Shown here one piece after another: positions 31,162-39,485 of a stretch of DNA of 64,000 nucleotides. The notes beneath the pieces were generated by a model. The model worked only from the letters and a program-made list of their open reading frames with translations, had not been told where the DNA came from and made no database searches. The translations under genes were made by a program, and so were the position numbers. Location: contig NZ_JAUKWP010000002.1 in assembly GCF_030504545.1 (NCBI RefSeq), positions 1-64,000 of the forward strand, in the 5' to 3' direction. Position 1 is the stretch's first letter; every line of letters begins with the position of its first letter. Source of the stretch: Lactobacillus sp. YT155. Lineage in GTDB: Bacteria > Bacillota > Bacilli > Lactobacillales > Lactobacillaceae.

Positions 31162-32676
31162 TTAGCTTAATGGTTTATTATGTTTAATTTCATAACGTTT
31201 GTACAAGATTATAGCAATGATAGTAAAGATGATTGGACCAGCAATTGTCCAGATAGCATCATTCCATTGATGATCAAGAATTGGTTGTACACAAGTAAAG
31301 AGAATACTTAGTGTTAACACTACAAACGAGATTGATGAAACAATCCACATCGTCGTCTTATTTTTAAAGAAGACATATGGTTTATCAATATTCTTATTCA
31401 TATTGAAGAATGGGTATGCTCCAATTAAGAACAAGTATGGTAAAGCAGTTGAAACATTTCCCATCAAGGTAAGAATATTATAGAAGGCTTTTGCAGTAGA
31501 TCCACCAAAGGCAACTGCAAAGATAATAACGATAACGAAAATGGCTTGATACCACATAGCATTCGAAGGCATTCCCGCTTTATTAACTTTTGTAACATTC
31601 TTAGGCCAGAAATCTTTAGGAGTTCCCAAGATAAATGACTTAATTGGTGAGTAGATTAAGACGAAGAATGAACCAGTATAAACAATGAACATGTCTAATC
31701 CAGCTAATCGAGCGAACCATTCACCCATCGTAGCTGAGGCGGCAGTGCTTAAGCCAATTTGATGACCAAAAGTAATACCTAAGTTGTTCATCATTGCATA
31801 AGTAACATTACCTAAGTTTACTTTTCCACTACTGAACAAGTCTTGCCAGTTAGCACTAACACCCCATAAGAAGATTGATAGAGCATAAAGCACGGCAATA
31901 ACCAAAGTAGAAATCAAAACACCACGTGGGAAGTCACGTTTAGGATTCTTCATACTATCCGTAATTCCACCCATTGATTCCATACCAGCATAAGCAAAGA
32001 TCGCATAAACAATGAAACTAATCATTGCAATTGGTGCGGTGAAATCAGGGTTAGCACTGTGAACGAAAGTTTGTACACCATGTACTGGTTCAGCAGTCTT
32101 AAATCCAGAAGCAACTAAAATGAAAATACTTAAAATAAAGAATGCGACGTTGATGATAATCATCATTGTTCCACCAAATGATGAAACTTTTGAAATCCAA
32201 TCAATACCTTTGCTGGCAAAGAATGTTACTAATACAATCCATAGAACAGCTAAGATACCGATAATTTGATTGGAACTTAATCCAGCAAATGACCAAGTTT
32301 GGGTCTTATCAGATCCACTGATGAAGACTGACAATGGAATCCAGATTTTTGAAGCCGTGGCAACCAACCAGGTTTCCCATGAAGCTAGCCACATAAAGGT
32401 TCCAATAAAAGCAGTTTTAGGACCGACAGCACCGTCAATCCAAGAATAAATTCCACCTTTTGCTTCATTAAAGGCTGAACCATATTCAGCCATCATGAAA
32501 CCACTAGGTAGAAAGAAGAAGATAGCAGCAAAAATGTACCAAATGATACTTGCGTAACCCATTTGCATGAACGCAACAGGTGTATTACCAAATCCAAAGA
32601 TAGTCGAGAAGATCATCATAATTAAGGTTGTTAATTGAATGGTCTTCTTCGGTGTATATGTAGTGTCGTCTGACAT
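31162..32676 (-). CDS. yjeM: YjeM-type amino-acid permease (APC superfamily)
   Basis: A 504-residue transporter with about 12 to 13 helices. The N-terminal FSTIFGFGNTPVAFMQMGYA and GGIYSWIDGAVGPKTAFIGT match the YjeM branch of the glutamate/GABA antiporter group. It lacks the long C-plug of GadC and no glutamate decarboxylase is nearby, so substrate is unknown; import of amino acids or peptides released by the neighbouring dipeptidase is a guess. Confidence 0.85.
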   Translation of the reverse strand: MSDDTTYTPKKTIQLTTLIMMIFSTIFGFGNTPVAFMQMGYASIIWYIFAAIFFFLPSGFMMAEYGSAFNEAKGGIYSWIDGAVGPKTAFIGTFMWLASWETWLVATASKIWIPLSVFISGSDKTQTWSFAGLSSNQIIGILAVLWIVLVTFFASKGIDWISKVSSFGGTMMIIINVAFFILSIFILVASGFKTAEPVHGVQTFVHSANPDFTAPIAMISFIVYAIFAYAGMESMGGITDSMKNPKRDFPRGVLISTLVIAVLYALSIFLWGVSANWQDLFSSGKVNLGNVTYAMMNNLGITFGHQIGLSTAASATMGEWFARLAGLDMFIVYTGSFFVLIYSPIKSFILGTPKDFWPKNVTKVNKAGMPSNAMWYQAIFVIVIIFAVAFGGSTAKAFYNILTLMGNVSTALPYLFLIGAYPFFNMNKNIDKPYVFFKNKTTMWIVSSISFVVLTLSILFTCVQPILDHQWNDAIWTIAGPIIFTIIAIILYKRYEIKHNKPLS

Positions 32677-32688
32677 TAGAAAATCCCC

Positions 32689-34113
32689 CTATAAGTTTAA
32701 GTCAGTTTTAAAATTCAATTTTGAAAAGTCTGTCGATTGCGTAATTATATCTGCAATCATTTTTTTGTATTCTGTTAACGCAATCTTAGCTGATTCATTA
32801 CTTTGTTCAGTAAGATATTTTGTCAATTCATCACCTGATAATTCAAGCGCCCTTTTGTCTGAATCGCGAAGACGTTTTGCCAAAGTGATAGTAAGATTTT
32901 TTCTAGTATCTTGAAGCTTCTTACCAAACTCTTGGTAATGACCATCAACCAAAACACTGGCTAATTTATAGGTCCAATAAGCTGATTTTTCATCATAAGG
33001 TAATTTACCAATTCGATACTCTCTTGGCGTTTCATTAATTCCTAAATAAAATGGCACATAAACGCTCTGTGCAGCCACACCCATGGCTAACCATTGCACA
33101 CAAGCAATATCTGCTGGCATGTCTGGTCTAATCTGTAACAAGTGTGACTCTTGAGTCTTAGCCAAACTAATTGGCCGGAAAATGTTGTTATTTTCTGATT
33201 TGTTTAATGGATCATACTCAGTTTTTTCATAATGTGAGCTGAGATACATCTTCGCATCTTCAATACTCAATAAGCGGTTAGCTTTTTTGATAAAACTAAG
33301 TTCTTCACTCATTGGTGATTCATCACTAGGACCTGAGAATTGTTGCTGTCCCCACCAAACACGTGGTGTACTGTAATGCTCATCAGAAAGTGTTTGTGTT
33401 CCGAAGATTTTACGGAAGTTAAAAGTTCCTGGATTAGGATTCAAGTTGTTATCTTTAACAAATGCTTCAATATCATCAGAAAACATGAAATTATTCTTGT
33501 CTTTGAAATCAATTTCTTGAATAGCTAACTGATTAGCGACAACTGCATAGCTGTCATCAGGAATTCGTTGAGCTACCCAATGATGTCCTGAACCACTCTC
33601 CAGATACCAAACTTCATCTTGATCTGAGAACAAAATTCCGTTAGTTTCACAAGTTCCATATTCTTCGATGATTTTACCAAGACGTAAAACCCCTTCACGA
33701 GCAGTTTTAACATAAGGGAGAACGACCGTTACCATTGCTTCCTCGCCAATACCATCTTCAACTAGTGGATCGACTCCCAAAACTAATTCGTTAGAATAAG
33801 CACTCTCAGTGGCACTCATTGCCACTCCATATTCATTGAAACCATCTTCTTCGAATAGACCTTCTTTGGTGGTCCATTCTGGCGTGGCTGTATACTTGAA
33901 ACGAACTTTAGGTAATTCCAACTGGAACTTATTGGCTTTTGACACAAACTTGTCAGCTGATGAAGAACTTCGTCGTTCGTGGACTACGAAATGTTTAGGC
34001 CAAGAAGGCATTGAATCTTCATTTCTACCGATGATTGTTGAACCATCGATAGTAGCTTTTTTACCAATCAAAATACTAGTACATGCACTCAGTTCGGACT
34101 TATTGTACTCCAT
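32689..34113 (-). CDS. pepD: C69 family dipeptidase PepD
   Basis: A 474-residue Ntn-hydrolase. The predicted nucleophile is Cys11 in ELSACTSILIGKKATIDGST, followed by IGRNEDSMPSWPKH. No signal peptide, so cytosolic. Family members hydrolyse a broad range of dipeptides. It lies 12 bases upstream of yjeM and both are probably one operon, a dipeptide or amino-acid uptake and breakdown unit. Confidence 0.92.
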   Translation of the reverse strand: MEYNKSELSACTSILIGKKATIDGSTIIGRNEDSMPSWPKHFVVHERRSSSSADKFVSKANKFQLELPKVRFKYTATPEWTTKEGLFEEDGFNEYGVAMSATESAYSNELVLGVDPLVEDGIGEEAMVTVVLPYVKTAREGVLRLGKIIEEYGTCETNGILFSDQDEVWYLESGSGHHWVAQRIPDDSYAVVANQLAIQEIDFKDKNNFMFSDDIEAFVKDNNLNPNPGTFNFRKIFGTQTLSDEHYSTPRVWWGQQQFSGPSDESPMSEELSFIKKANRLLSIEDAKMYLSSHYEKTEYDPLNKSENNNIFRPISLAKTQESHLLQIRPDMPADIACVQWLAMGVAAQSVYVPFYLGINETPREYRIGKLPYDEKSAYWTYKLASVLVDGHYQEFGKKLQDTRKNLTITLAKRLRDSDKRALELSGDELTKYLTEQSNESAKIALTEYKKMIADIITQSTDFSKLNFKTDLNL

Positions 34114-34248
34114 GATTTCACCTCATTATTATAGTTCGTTACTAATCGTTGTTGCTATTATTGCACAATTCATATGAAAACGGTATAAAAAATGTGAAAA
34201 AATGAACACTAATTTTTTAGAATTTACTTATTCTTCCGAAATATTTGT

Positions 34249-34276
34249 TTGACAACTTTTTATACAATTCTATAAT
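34249..34276 (+). promoter_or_regulatory. Promoter of tRNA-Gln
   Basis: TTGACA (34249-34254), 16-base spacer, TATAAT (34271-34276), 17 bases before the tRNA. Confidence 0.7.
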
Positions 34277-34292
34277 ATAATTATTGCATTAA

Positions 34293-34363
34293 TGGGTATT
34301 GGCCAAGCGGTAAGGCTACGGACTCTGAATCCGTGATCACTGGTTCGAACCCAGTATACCCAA
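34293..34363 (+). tRNA. tRNA-Gln(CTG)
   Basis: Acceptor TGGGTAT/ATACCCA, anticodon stem ACGGA/TCCGT with loop CTCTGAA (anticodon CTG), T arm CTGG-TTCGAAC-CCAG, discriminator A, CCA not encoded. The immunity-like island starts directly downstream on the other strand. Confidence 0.93.
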
Positions 34364-34378
34364 TTATTATAGTGACAA

Positions 34379-34409
34379 TAAAAAGACAACCATTAGGTTG
34401 TCTTTTTTA
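34379..34409. terminator. Terminator after tRNA-Gln
   Basis: AAAAGACAACC pairs with GGTTGTCTTTT, ATTA loop. Confidence 0.85.
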
Positions 34410-34458
34410 TTTATCGTTCCTTTATCAAGATAATCTCAATTTTTCTTGAAGTCACTTA

Positions 34459-34845
34459 TTACATACACTTTCTGACCACTACATCTTGGCAAACTACCCA
34501 GCCACGTAATCCGTAGGAAGGCTCTATTAAGTAACATTCATAATTATTTTCCTTGATATAATCAAATAACTCGTCTTCTTTTTCATAAATCATTGGCCAA
34601 CCTGTTCCTTGTTGGTTAGAAAGAATTTCTCTATTTCTTTCTAAGAAAAAATCTATATCCTTTTCTTTTTCAATATCGTACAGAATGCTGCCCGATAATT
34701 CGTTATAAAAATAATACGCAAAAACCTTATTAAAAAAAACTTGTTGCTTTGAATCTTCGTCTTCATTTGCTAGATTCAACTGTATCTCCATTTTTTCTAA
34801 ATCTATAAAATAACTTTTGACAATATTATCATGAACTTCAAACAT
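34459..34845 (-). CDS. Hypothetical, immunity-like protein 1
   Basis: A 128-residue acidic soluble protein that I do not recognise. It has alternating strand and helix pattern (SYFIDLEKMEIQLNLA, then helical FFLERNREILSNQQ) and ends GLRGWVVCQDVVVRKCM. AAGGAT precedes the ATG. Small size, acidity, high AT content and position at the end of a run of immunity-type genes suggest a toxin-neutralising protein, as inference. Confidence 0.65.
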   Translation of the reverse strand: MFEVHDNIVKSYFIDLEKMEIQLNLANEDEDSKQQVFFNKVFAYYFYNELSGSILYDIEKEKDIDFFLERNREILSNQQGTGWPMIYEKEDELFDYIKENNYECYLIEPSYGLRGWVVCQDVVVRKCM

Positions 34846-35010
34846 ATCCTTCTCTACTTTCTTTTTTATATTACTTATTTGAATTAATGAACATAGATGT
34901 TTATAGTGAGTTAATTTTTAATTGAAGAATAAATTCCTTTTCAATGAATCTGTTGCCATACAATATATTACAATTTAAGTAGCTAAAAACACTAACGTTA
35001 AAACTGCTAA

Positions 35011-35459
35011 TCAAACTCCCTCATAAAGAACGCAATTTTTATTTTCAATTGCTTGCTCCATTAATTTTATTGCTTCTCCAAGTTCTAAAATAATTCTTGC
35101 TCTATCCAAGTATTTATAGTGGTTTACATGATCTTCCTCATAATAAAAATCCAGTACTTTAATCTTAAGAGGCGCTTTTTGAAATAAATTCTTCCAACCA
35201 ATAAAAATTTCTTTTAGCTCAACTACATTGTCAGCATCGATAATAGATTCATTATGATATGGTAGACCATCGATTTTTTCTAGCTGAGGTCCAGTTGACT
35301 GAATCCACACCAAAGTGTCATGGATATACAAAATCAAGTCATCTTCTATAGAAGAATATTTTTTGTCTTTTTATATGAAGTAGGATTATCTAAAATTAAT
35401 TTCATTTTATTTTTATCTAATTCCTTATCAGGAATTATTGTTAAATAGTGTACTAACAT
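35011..35459 (-). pseudogene. Immunity-like protein 2, frameshifted in an A run
   Basis: The gene starts with ATG at 35459 after GAGGTGA and reads MLVHYLTIIPDKELD, reaching a stop at about codon 38. Adding one A to the A6 run (T6 on + at 35359-35364) restores a continuous 149-residue frame into SSIEDDLILYIHDTLVW and on to the stop at 35011. The downstream part alone (35011-35337) has only a TTG without ribosome site. The product is unrecognised; it is soluble and acidic. A sequencing error at the homopolymer cannot be excluded. Confidence 0.75.
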
Positions 35460-35523
35460 AATTTCACCTCTAATTTTTTAAGCTTTACCAAATGATAAAA
35501 TATCTCCATTTATCTTTCTTTTT

Positions 35524-36090
35524 TTATATCTCCGTCATGTCGCTCCAAAAAGGAACTTTCACCTTCACTTGTTCATAGTAAATATCATTTGCTCTTCTTA
35601 GCCACTCTATTGATGAAAATTCGTTTCTAATACCACTGTTAAGATTCTCCCCATAATAAATTATATCCGTTCCTACAAGGGAAAAAACTGGGCCATTATC
35701 AATTCCCGAGGCCATGCATCTAGATCCAAACAGTGGAATTAGGTCTGGAGCAGCTGCAAGCCTTTTTTTGAATTCTTCTTTATTCTTGCCCAAGTCCATA
35801 GCTACATAACTATCAGGCCAATATATTTCTGAAAAATTTTCTAAGAAATAATTTTTATTTTCAAAAATGATTTTCTTTAAATTATCTACATTTTCTTCAG
35901 AAAAGTCTCCCCAATCATAAAAAATGCCTGAATCTCTTGGCAAAACTTTGAGAACTCTTCTTAGTTCACGGGGGAATTTTACATTATACACACTTTCAGC
36001 TCTATTTAACTCATCATTAGACAGTCCTTTCTCAGAAGAACCTATCGACATAATTTTTATTTTTAGTATCATTCCTGCCGTGTATATCAT
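35524..36090 (-). CDS. SMI1/KNR4 (SUKH) family immunity-type protein
   Basis: Up to 188 residues. GLSNDELNRAESVYNVKFPR then LRRVLKVLPRDSGIFYDWGD is the SUKH N-terminal pattern; MDLGKNKEEF and RCMASGIDNGPVFSLVGTDI complete the fold. SUKH proteins commonly neutralise nuclease and other polymorphic toxins. The start is uncertain: ATGs at 36090, 36072 and 36051 all lack a good ribosome site, and a copy of the 54-bp repeat lies just upstream, so the original 5' region may have been replaced. Confidence 0.82.
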   Translation of the reverse strand: MIYTAGMILKIKIMSIGSSEKGLSNDELNRAESVYNVKFPRELRRVLKVLPRDSGIFYDWGDFSEENVDNLKKIIFENKNYFLENFSEIYWPDSYVAMDLGKNKEEFKKRLAAAPDLIPLFGSRCMASGIDNGPVFSLVGTDIIYYGENLNSGIRNEFSSIEWLRRANDIYYEQVKVKVPFWSDMTEI

Positions 36091-36126
36091 ATTATTCTTA
36101 CTAAACCTTTCGTAGCGTAAAACGGT

Positions 36127-36180
36127 ATAGTTACACGAAATGCAAAATATATTACTGGGAGTATTAATCTTGTCATAGTT
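36127..36180. repeat. 54-bp direct repeat, copy A
   Basis: Identical over 54 bases to 36645-36698. Both copies lie directly between two immunity-like genes, and together they flank the gene at 36200-36613. Confidence 0.9.
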
Positions 36181-36199
36181 TACTTTTTTTGTTCATTAG

Positions 36200-36613
36200 C
36201 TAAAAGTCTGGATGTAGAACTCCATCAACTTGTATTAAATCTTTTCTATAACTATCTTTAGATATGGTAACCGCGTTGCCTTCCTTAAAAACTACAGTCT
36301 TACCGTCATCATCGTTTGGCCTAATATAATACTGATCTCCACTAGTATTTTCAATTTCATATAACTCTTGATTCGCTATCTTAATACTATGTAATAACGT
36401 ATATTTTTCACCATTTTCATTCAGTGTATAAAGCGACAAAAGTATTTTACAATCATAGACTTCATTAACTTCCATAAAAGAAAAACCCGTTTTTTCATCT
36501 GTAACTGAGTCGTCAAAAACATCCTTCTCCAATGTTTTTGTTTTCACATTTTCTAAATCCAAAAAAGTCTCAAATATATTATCCACTTCTCGTTTTTTAA
36601 CTTTGTAATACAT
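36200..36613 (-). CDS. Hypothetical, immunity-like protein 4
   Basis: A 137-residue soluble protein, not recognised (MYYKVKKREVDNIFETFLDL ... YRKDLIQVDGVLHPDF), mostly beta strands with charged turns. The ATG at 36613 follows AAAGGTGA at good spacing; the longer frame up to 36694 would translate the 54-bp repeat and is unlikely. It is flanked by direct repeats like a cassette. Neutralisation of a toxin is inferred from context only. Confidence 0.65.
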   Translation of the reverse strand: MYYKVKKREVDNIFETFLDLENVKTKTLEKDVFDDSVTDEKTGFSFMEVNEVYDCKILLSLYTLNENGEKYTLLHSIKIANQELYEIENTSGDQYYIRPNDDDGKTVVFKEGNAVTISKDSYRKDLIQVDGVLHPDF

Positions 36614-36644
36614 TATCTTCACCTTTTTACTGTCTCTAATTAGG

Positions 36645-36698
36645 ATAGTTACACGAAATGCAAAATATATTACTGGGAGTATTAATCTTGTCATAGTT
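36645..36698. repeat. 54-bp direct repeat, copy B
   Basis: Perfect copy of 36127-36180 at a distance of 518 bp. Recombination between the copies would delete exactly one gene. Confidence 0.9.
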
Positions 36699-36706
36699 AT
36701 TCCTTT

Positions 36707-37192
36707 TTATATTTGTTGCAAATAATTCTCAACCTGTTTTTTATTTGCAGGAATAAGATCTTCTTTTACCTCTACACTAAATCCATCTATTTCTGTAAAC
36801 AGGCATTCCTCACAAAAAAGAACTGTTTGATTCTGATTACTAGTAACTGTTACGCTTAAATTTTCATCGCCACAAGCTGGGCAAACTTTTTCTGTTTTGT
36901 AGATACATACATCCCAAGCATTTGTTAGCACGCTTTCGCACAAATCTCTCTTATTCATTCCTTGTTCAAATAATTCTTTTTTATGATTGATAATACCTTC
37001 CAAATTCTCATCAGTATGTCCAAAAACCATTTCATTAGACTTAATTTTCTCCATTCCTTCTAAGAAATCTGGCAAAGTATACTTTAGAAAAATGGAATGG
37101 TTTTTTTTAACGAATAAAACTAACTTATCGAGAAAAGAAGCCATATTTTCAATATCAAAACTACTATAAATTTTCACAAGTTCTTCATTCAT
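36707..37192 (-). CDS. Hypothetical, immunity-like protein 5 with zinc ribbon
   Basis: A 161-residue protein. The N-terminal two thirds are helical; residues about 113-138 contain CPACGD and CEECL, a four-cysteine ribbon likely to bind zinc. AGGAG lies 5 bases before the ATG at 37192; an in-frame start at 37240 would overlap the upstream gene and has no ribosome site. Family not recognised. Confidence 0.68.
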   Translation of the reverse strand: MNEELVKIYSSFDIENMASFLDKLVLFVKKNHSIFLKYTLPDFLEGMEKIKSNEMVFGHTDENLEGIINHKKELFEQGMNKRDLCESVLTNAWDVCIYKTEKVCPACGDENLSVTVTSNQNQTVLFCEECLFTEIDGFSVEVKEDLIPANKKQVENYLQQI

Positions 37193-37226
37193 TTTTCTCC
37201 TACTCCCGAATTTGTCTTTTAAAAAT

Positions 37227-37622
37227 TTAACTGTCACCAAAAGGTTTGGAATCTAATATTTTACAATGAATTTCATTGCTGATAATCAATATTGGTGGAT
37301 TTTCAAAATCTTCAGCATTTATTTGAAAAATATAATTACCTTCTTCAACTCTGTATTTGTCAATAAAATATTCTTCATTCTTGCCCTTTACTAAACTAAT
37401 AAAAGGTTTAGTATCATTTAACTCCCAATACATTAAGCTTGAAACAAAATAAGGCATACCAAAATCAATATCAATTGCAAAATCATTATATGATCTATCA
37501 ATTCTTCCAGAAACCAAAATATGATTTCCATCCATTCTGACAATTTCAAAATCCATCCATAAACATTCTTTTAAGTAGTTATTAATTTTAAGTATTTCTC
37601 TTTTAATTTCTTTAGAATCCAT
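37227..37622 (-). CDS. Hypothetical, immunity-like protein 6
   Basis: A 131-residue acidic soluble protein, not recognised. A short N-terminal helix (KEIKREILKINNYLKECL) precedes a beta-rich region (HILVSGRIDRSYNDFAIDID). AAGGAGAG precedes the ATG. Context suggests immunity. Confidence 0.65.
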   Translation of the reverse strand: MDSKEIKREILKINNYLKECLWMDFEIVRMDGNHILVSGRIDRSYNDFAIDIDFGMPYFVSSLMYWELNDTKPFISLVKGKNEEYFIDKYRVEEGNYIFQINAEDFENPPILIISNEIHCKILDSKPFGDS

Positions 37623-37693
37623 ATATTCTCTCCTTTAAAATTAAAATAACTTTTTCAAAATAGTCTATATTTTTCCATTTTTTCCTAGAAAAA

Positions 37694-38137
37694 TTAAACA
37701 TACATTGATTCAGATATATCAATATCACTGATGTTCTCATCGCCCCAAACAGCAAAAAAAGTAATTTGAGCTGAAAAATCTCTAAATGGATTAATTATTA
37801 TTCCATCATCAAAATAATCAATTCCAAAGTCATCGTCATAACTGTCCCAATCAAACAATAATGATAAGCCTAATTTAACACCATTTTTAACACTTATGGA
37901 TCCGTAGTACCCTTCATCACCGTCAAACTCAAAATTTCCTACGCTTTGATCAAGAGTTAAAACAATTTTGTCTGTTTTTTTAATATCCTTAAGATATTTA
38001 ATGCCTATCATTCTTGATTTCATTTGTTCTTTGTATATATCAGCAATTTTTAATTCATCACTGGAGTAATCAAGAGATTGTCCATTTAACTTCAATTCAA
38101 CTTTGCCAAGTGGCGTTACAATTGGTGTTCTTAACAT
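37694..38137 (-). CDS. Hypothetical, immunity-like protein 7
   Basis: A 147-residue acidic protein, beta-rich, rich in Asp and aromatic residues (LLFDWDSYDDDFGIDYFDDG, FFAVWGDENISDIDI). Not recognised with certainty. No strong ribosome site is seen before the ATG (GTGAGATAAAATT), so the start is less sure. Confidence 0.62.
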   Translation of the reverse strand: MLRTPIVTPLGKVELKLNGQSLDYSSDELKIADIYKEQMKSRMIGIKYLKDIKKTDKIVLTLDQSVGNFEFDGDEGYYGSISVKNGVKLGLSLLFDWDSYDDDFGIDYFDDGIIINPFRDFSAQITFFAVWGDENISDIDISESMYV

Positions 38138-38196
38138 AATTTTATCTCACGGTACTGCATACTCGTGAATCCTTCCTTTCTCATTCAAATTCACCG

Positions 38197-38751
38197 TTAT
38201 TTATCATTGGCTTCTTTAATTAATTCCAAGACTCCACTTCTCCAGCTATATTCCTTCGCATAATCTATGCATGACTTTCCAAACTTATCTTTGTGTGTAT
38301 AGTCGGAACCAGCATCTAACAACATCTTATACATCAATTCATTATCTTCCATTGATAAATTATTGTTTGTAATTGCGTACTTCATTGGAATTGCTTCGTA
38401 CTCATCTTCACAATTAACATCAATTCCCTTTTTTATTAGCAATTCAGTTATCCAATTTTCAAAATCTACAGGTGGTTGAAATTCATTGAAGTAAAAGAAA
38501 TGCAAAGCATTTCTTCTACTTTTCCTTGTTTGAAAGTTGACATCAATGCCTTCTTCAATCAGATATTCAATTAGTCTAATTTTTTCAATTTTATTTTCAT
38601 CACTAATATCGTACATAGAGTAACACAGTAAATTTACTCCACTTGATTGAAATGAATTTATATCTTTTTTTAAAAATGTTTTTTTATAAAATTTTTTTAG
38701 ATCTTTTAAATCACCTTTCATGGCTGCATCATATATATCCACATTTGCCAT
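38197..38751 (-). CDS. Ankyrin-repeat protein (immunity-type)
   Basis: A 184-residue protein of about four ankyrin repeats: YDAAMKGDLKDLKKFYKK, VNLLCYSMYD, IEYLIEEGIDVNFQTRKSRR, ELLIKKGIDVNCEDEYEAIP and LLDAGSDYTHKDKFGKSCID. Ankyrin proteins of this length are frequent members of immunity arrays beside polymorphic toxins. First gene of the array by direction of transcription. GAGG precedes the ATG. Confidence 0.82.
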   Translation of the reverse strand: MANVDIYDAAMKGDLKDLKKFYKKTFLKKDINSFQSSGVNLLCYSMYDISDENKIEKIRLIEYLIEEGIDVNFQTRKSRRNALHFFYFNEFQPPVDFENWITELLIKKGIDVNCEDEYEAIPMKYAITNNNLSMEDNELMYKMLLDAGSDYTHKDKFGKSCIDYAKEYSWRSGVLELIKEANDK

Positions 38752-39026
38752 TTAACTTACCTCGTTTAAAAATTTCTTCCTCTATTCGTCGATGGTATCT
38801 CTGATACAAAATTTTTGAGATTAGACTGAAATTCTTTGGGTTTTCCTTACAGCGTTGGGACTAAAATTCCCTAGAGCAGAAAGAGGACTTTCTCCAATCA
38901 AAAAAGATTTCGTTTATTAATTTAATAATACAATATTTATATATTGATGGAAAGATTTTCCCAAAACTTGTACCACAAATACTTTTTTAAGAGAATAAGC
39001 GTCTTTCTAAAATCATTGGATAATAA
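38752..39026. other. Gene-free stretch upstream of the immunity-like array
   Basis: About 275 bases with no convincing gene. It contains a 6-bp stem AGAAAG/CTTTCT with AGGA loop (38878-38893) beside GGGACTAAAATTCCC (38857-38871), which suggests a structured or repeat-like element. A short minus-strand frame through it (ending RKTQRISV) has no ribosome site. Confidence 0.4.
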
Positions 39027-39063
39027 TAAAAACCACATACGATTATGCATGTGGTTTTTTTCT
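39027..39063. terminator. Terminator after the CMD gene
   Basis: AAAAACCACAT pairs with ATGTGGTTTTT, with flanking A/T runs on both sides. Confidence 0.8.
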
Positions 39064-39454
39064 AATATAATTCAGCGTTTCTCTTTTCAAATACTTTCTT
39101 TGCAACACTCACTGCATTTAATACTCTTGGAAATCCGACATAAGGAATACATTGAATAAATGTTTCAATAATTTCTTCCTCGGTCAATCCTACGTTTAAA
39201 GCCCCATTAATGTGAACAACTAATTGCGGTTCAGTATCACCTTGAGTTAACAAACTGGTAATCGTAATCATTTCACGTTGTTTCAAATCAAGTGTTCCAC
39301 GGTCATAAACATCACCAAATGCAAATTCGATAATGTACTTCCCAATGTCTGCTGTAATACCTGACAGTGATTCGATAACATCTTTTCCGGCAGAACCGTC
39401 AATTTCTTGAAGATTCGCAATACCTTTAACATATCTCTCATTCATTTCTTTCAT
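39062..39454 (-). CDS. Carboxymuconolactone decarboxylase (AhpD-like) family protein
   Basis: A 130-residue helical protein with the CMD pattern (REMITITSLLTQGDTEPQLV, HINGALNVGLTEEEIIETFI, YVGFPRVLNAV). The CxxC of true AhpD peroxidases is absent, so it resembles the gamma-carboxymuconolactone decarboxylase type; substrate unknown. The ATG at 39454 follows AGGAG by 8 bases. It is divergent from a MerR regulator with a classic MerR promoter. Confidence 0.87.
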   Translation of the reverse strand: MKEMNERYVKGIANLQEIDGSAGKDVIESLSGITADIGKYIIEFAFGDVYDRGTLDLKQREMITITSLLTQGDTEPQLVVHINGALNVGLTEEEIIETFIQCIPYVGFPRVLNAVSVAKKVFEKRNAELY

Positions 39455-39485
39455 TTTTTGTTCTCCTAATCCTTTTAATATCTTC

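Noticed and set aside
31162-32676. GadC glutamate/GABA antiporter of an acid-resistance system
   Set aside because: No glutamate decarboxylase gene is nearby and the N-terminal segments match the YjeM branch better.
35359-35364. Programmed frameshift at the A6 run
   Set aside because: There is no downstream stimulatory structure or conserved slippery heptamer evident; a plain indel or sequencing error is simpler.
36613-36694. N-terminal extension of the immunity-like protein beginning MTRLILPVIYF
   Set aside because: This part is the 54-bp repeat, which occurs elsewhere upstream of another gene, and a good ribosome site precedes the internal ATG at 36613.
34293-38760. Integrative element inserted at tRNA-Gln
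   Set aside because: I looked for a second copy of the tRNA 3' end and for integrase or relaxase genes downstream and found neither; only the position beside a tRNA supports it.
38944-39159. Forward-strand 71-codon frame
   Set aside because: No ribosome site, runs through a terminator and into the CMD gene on the other strand.
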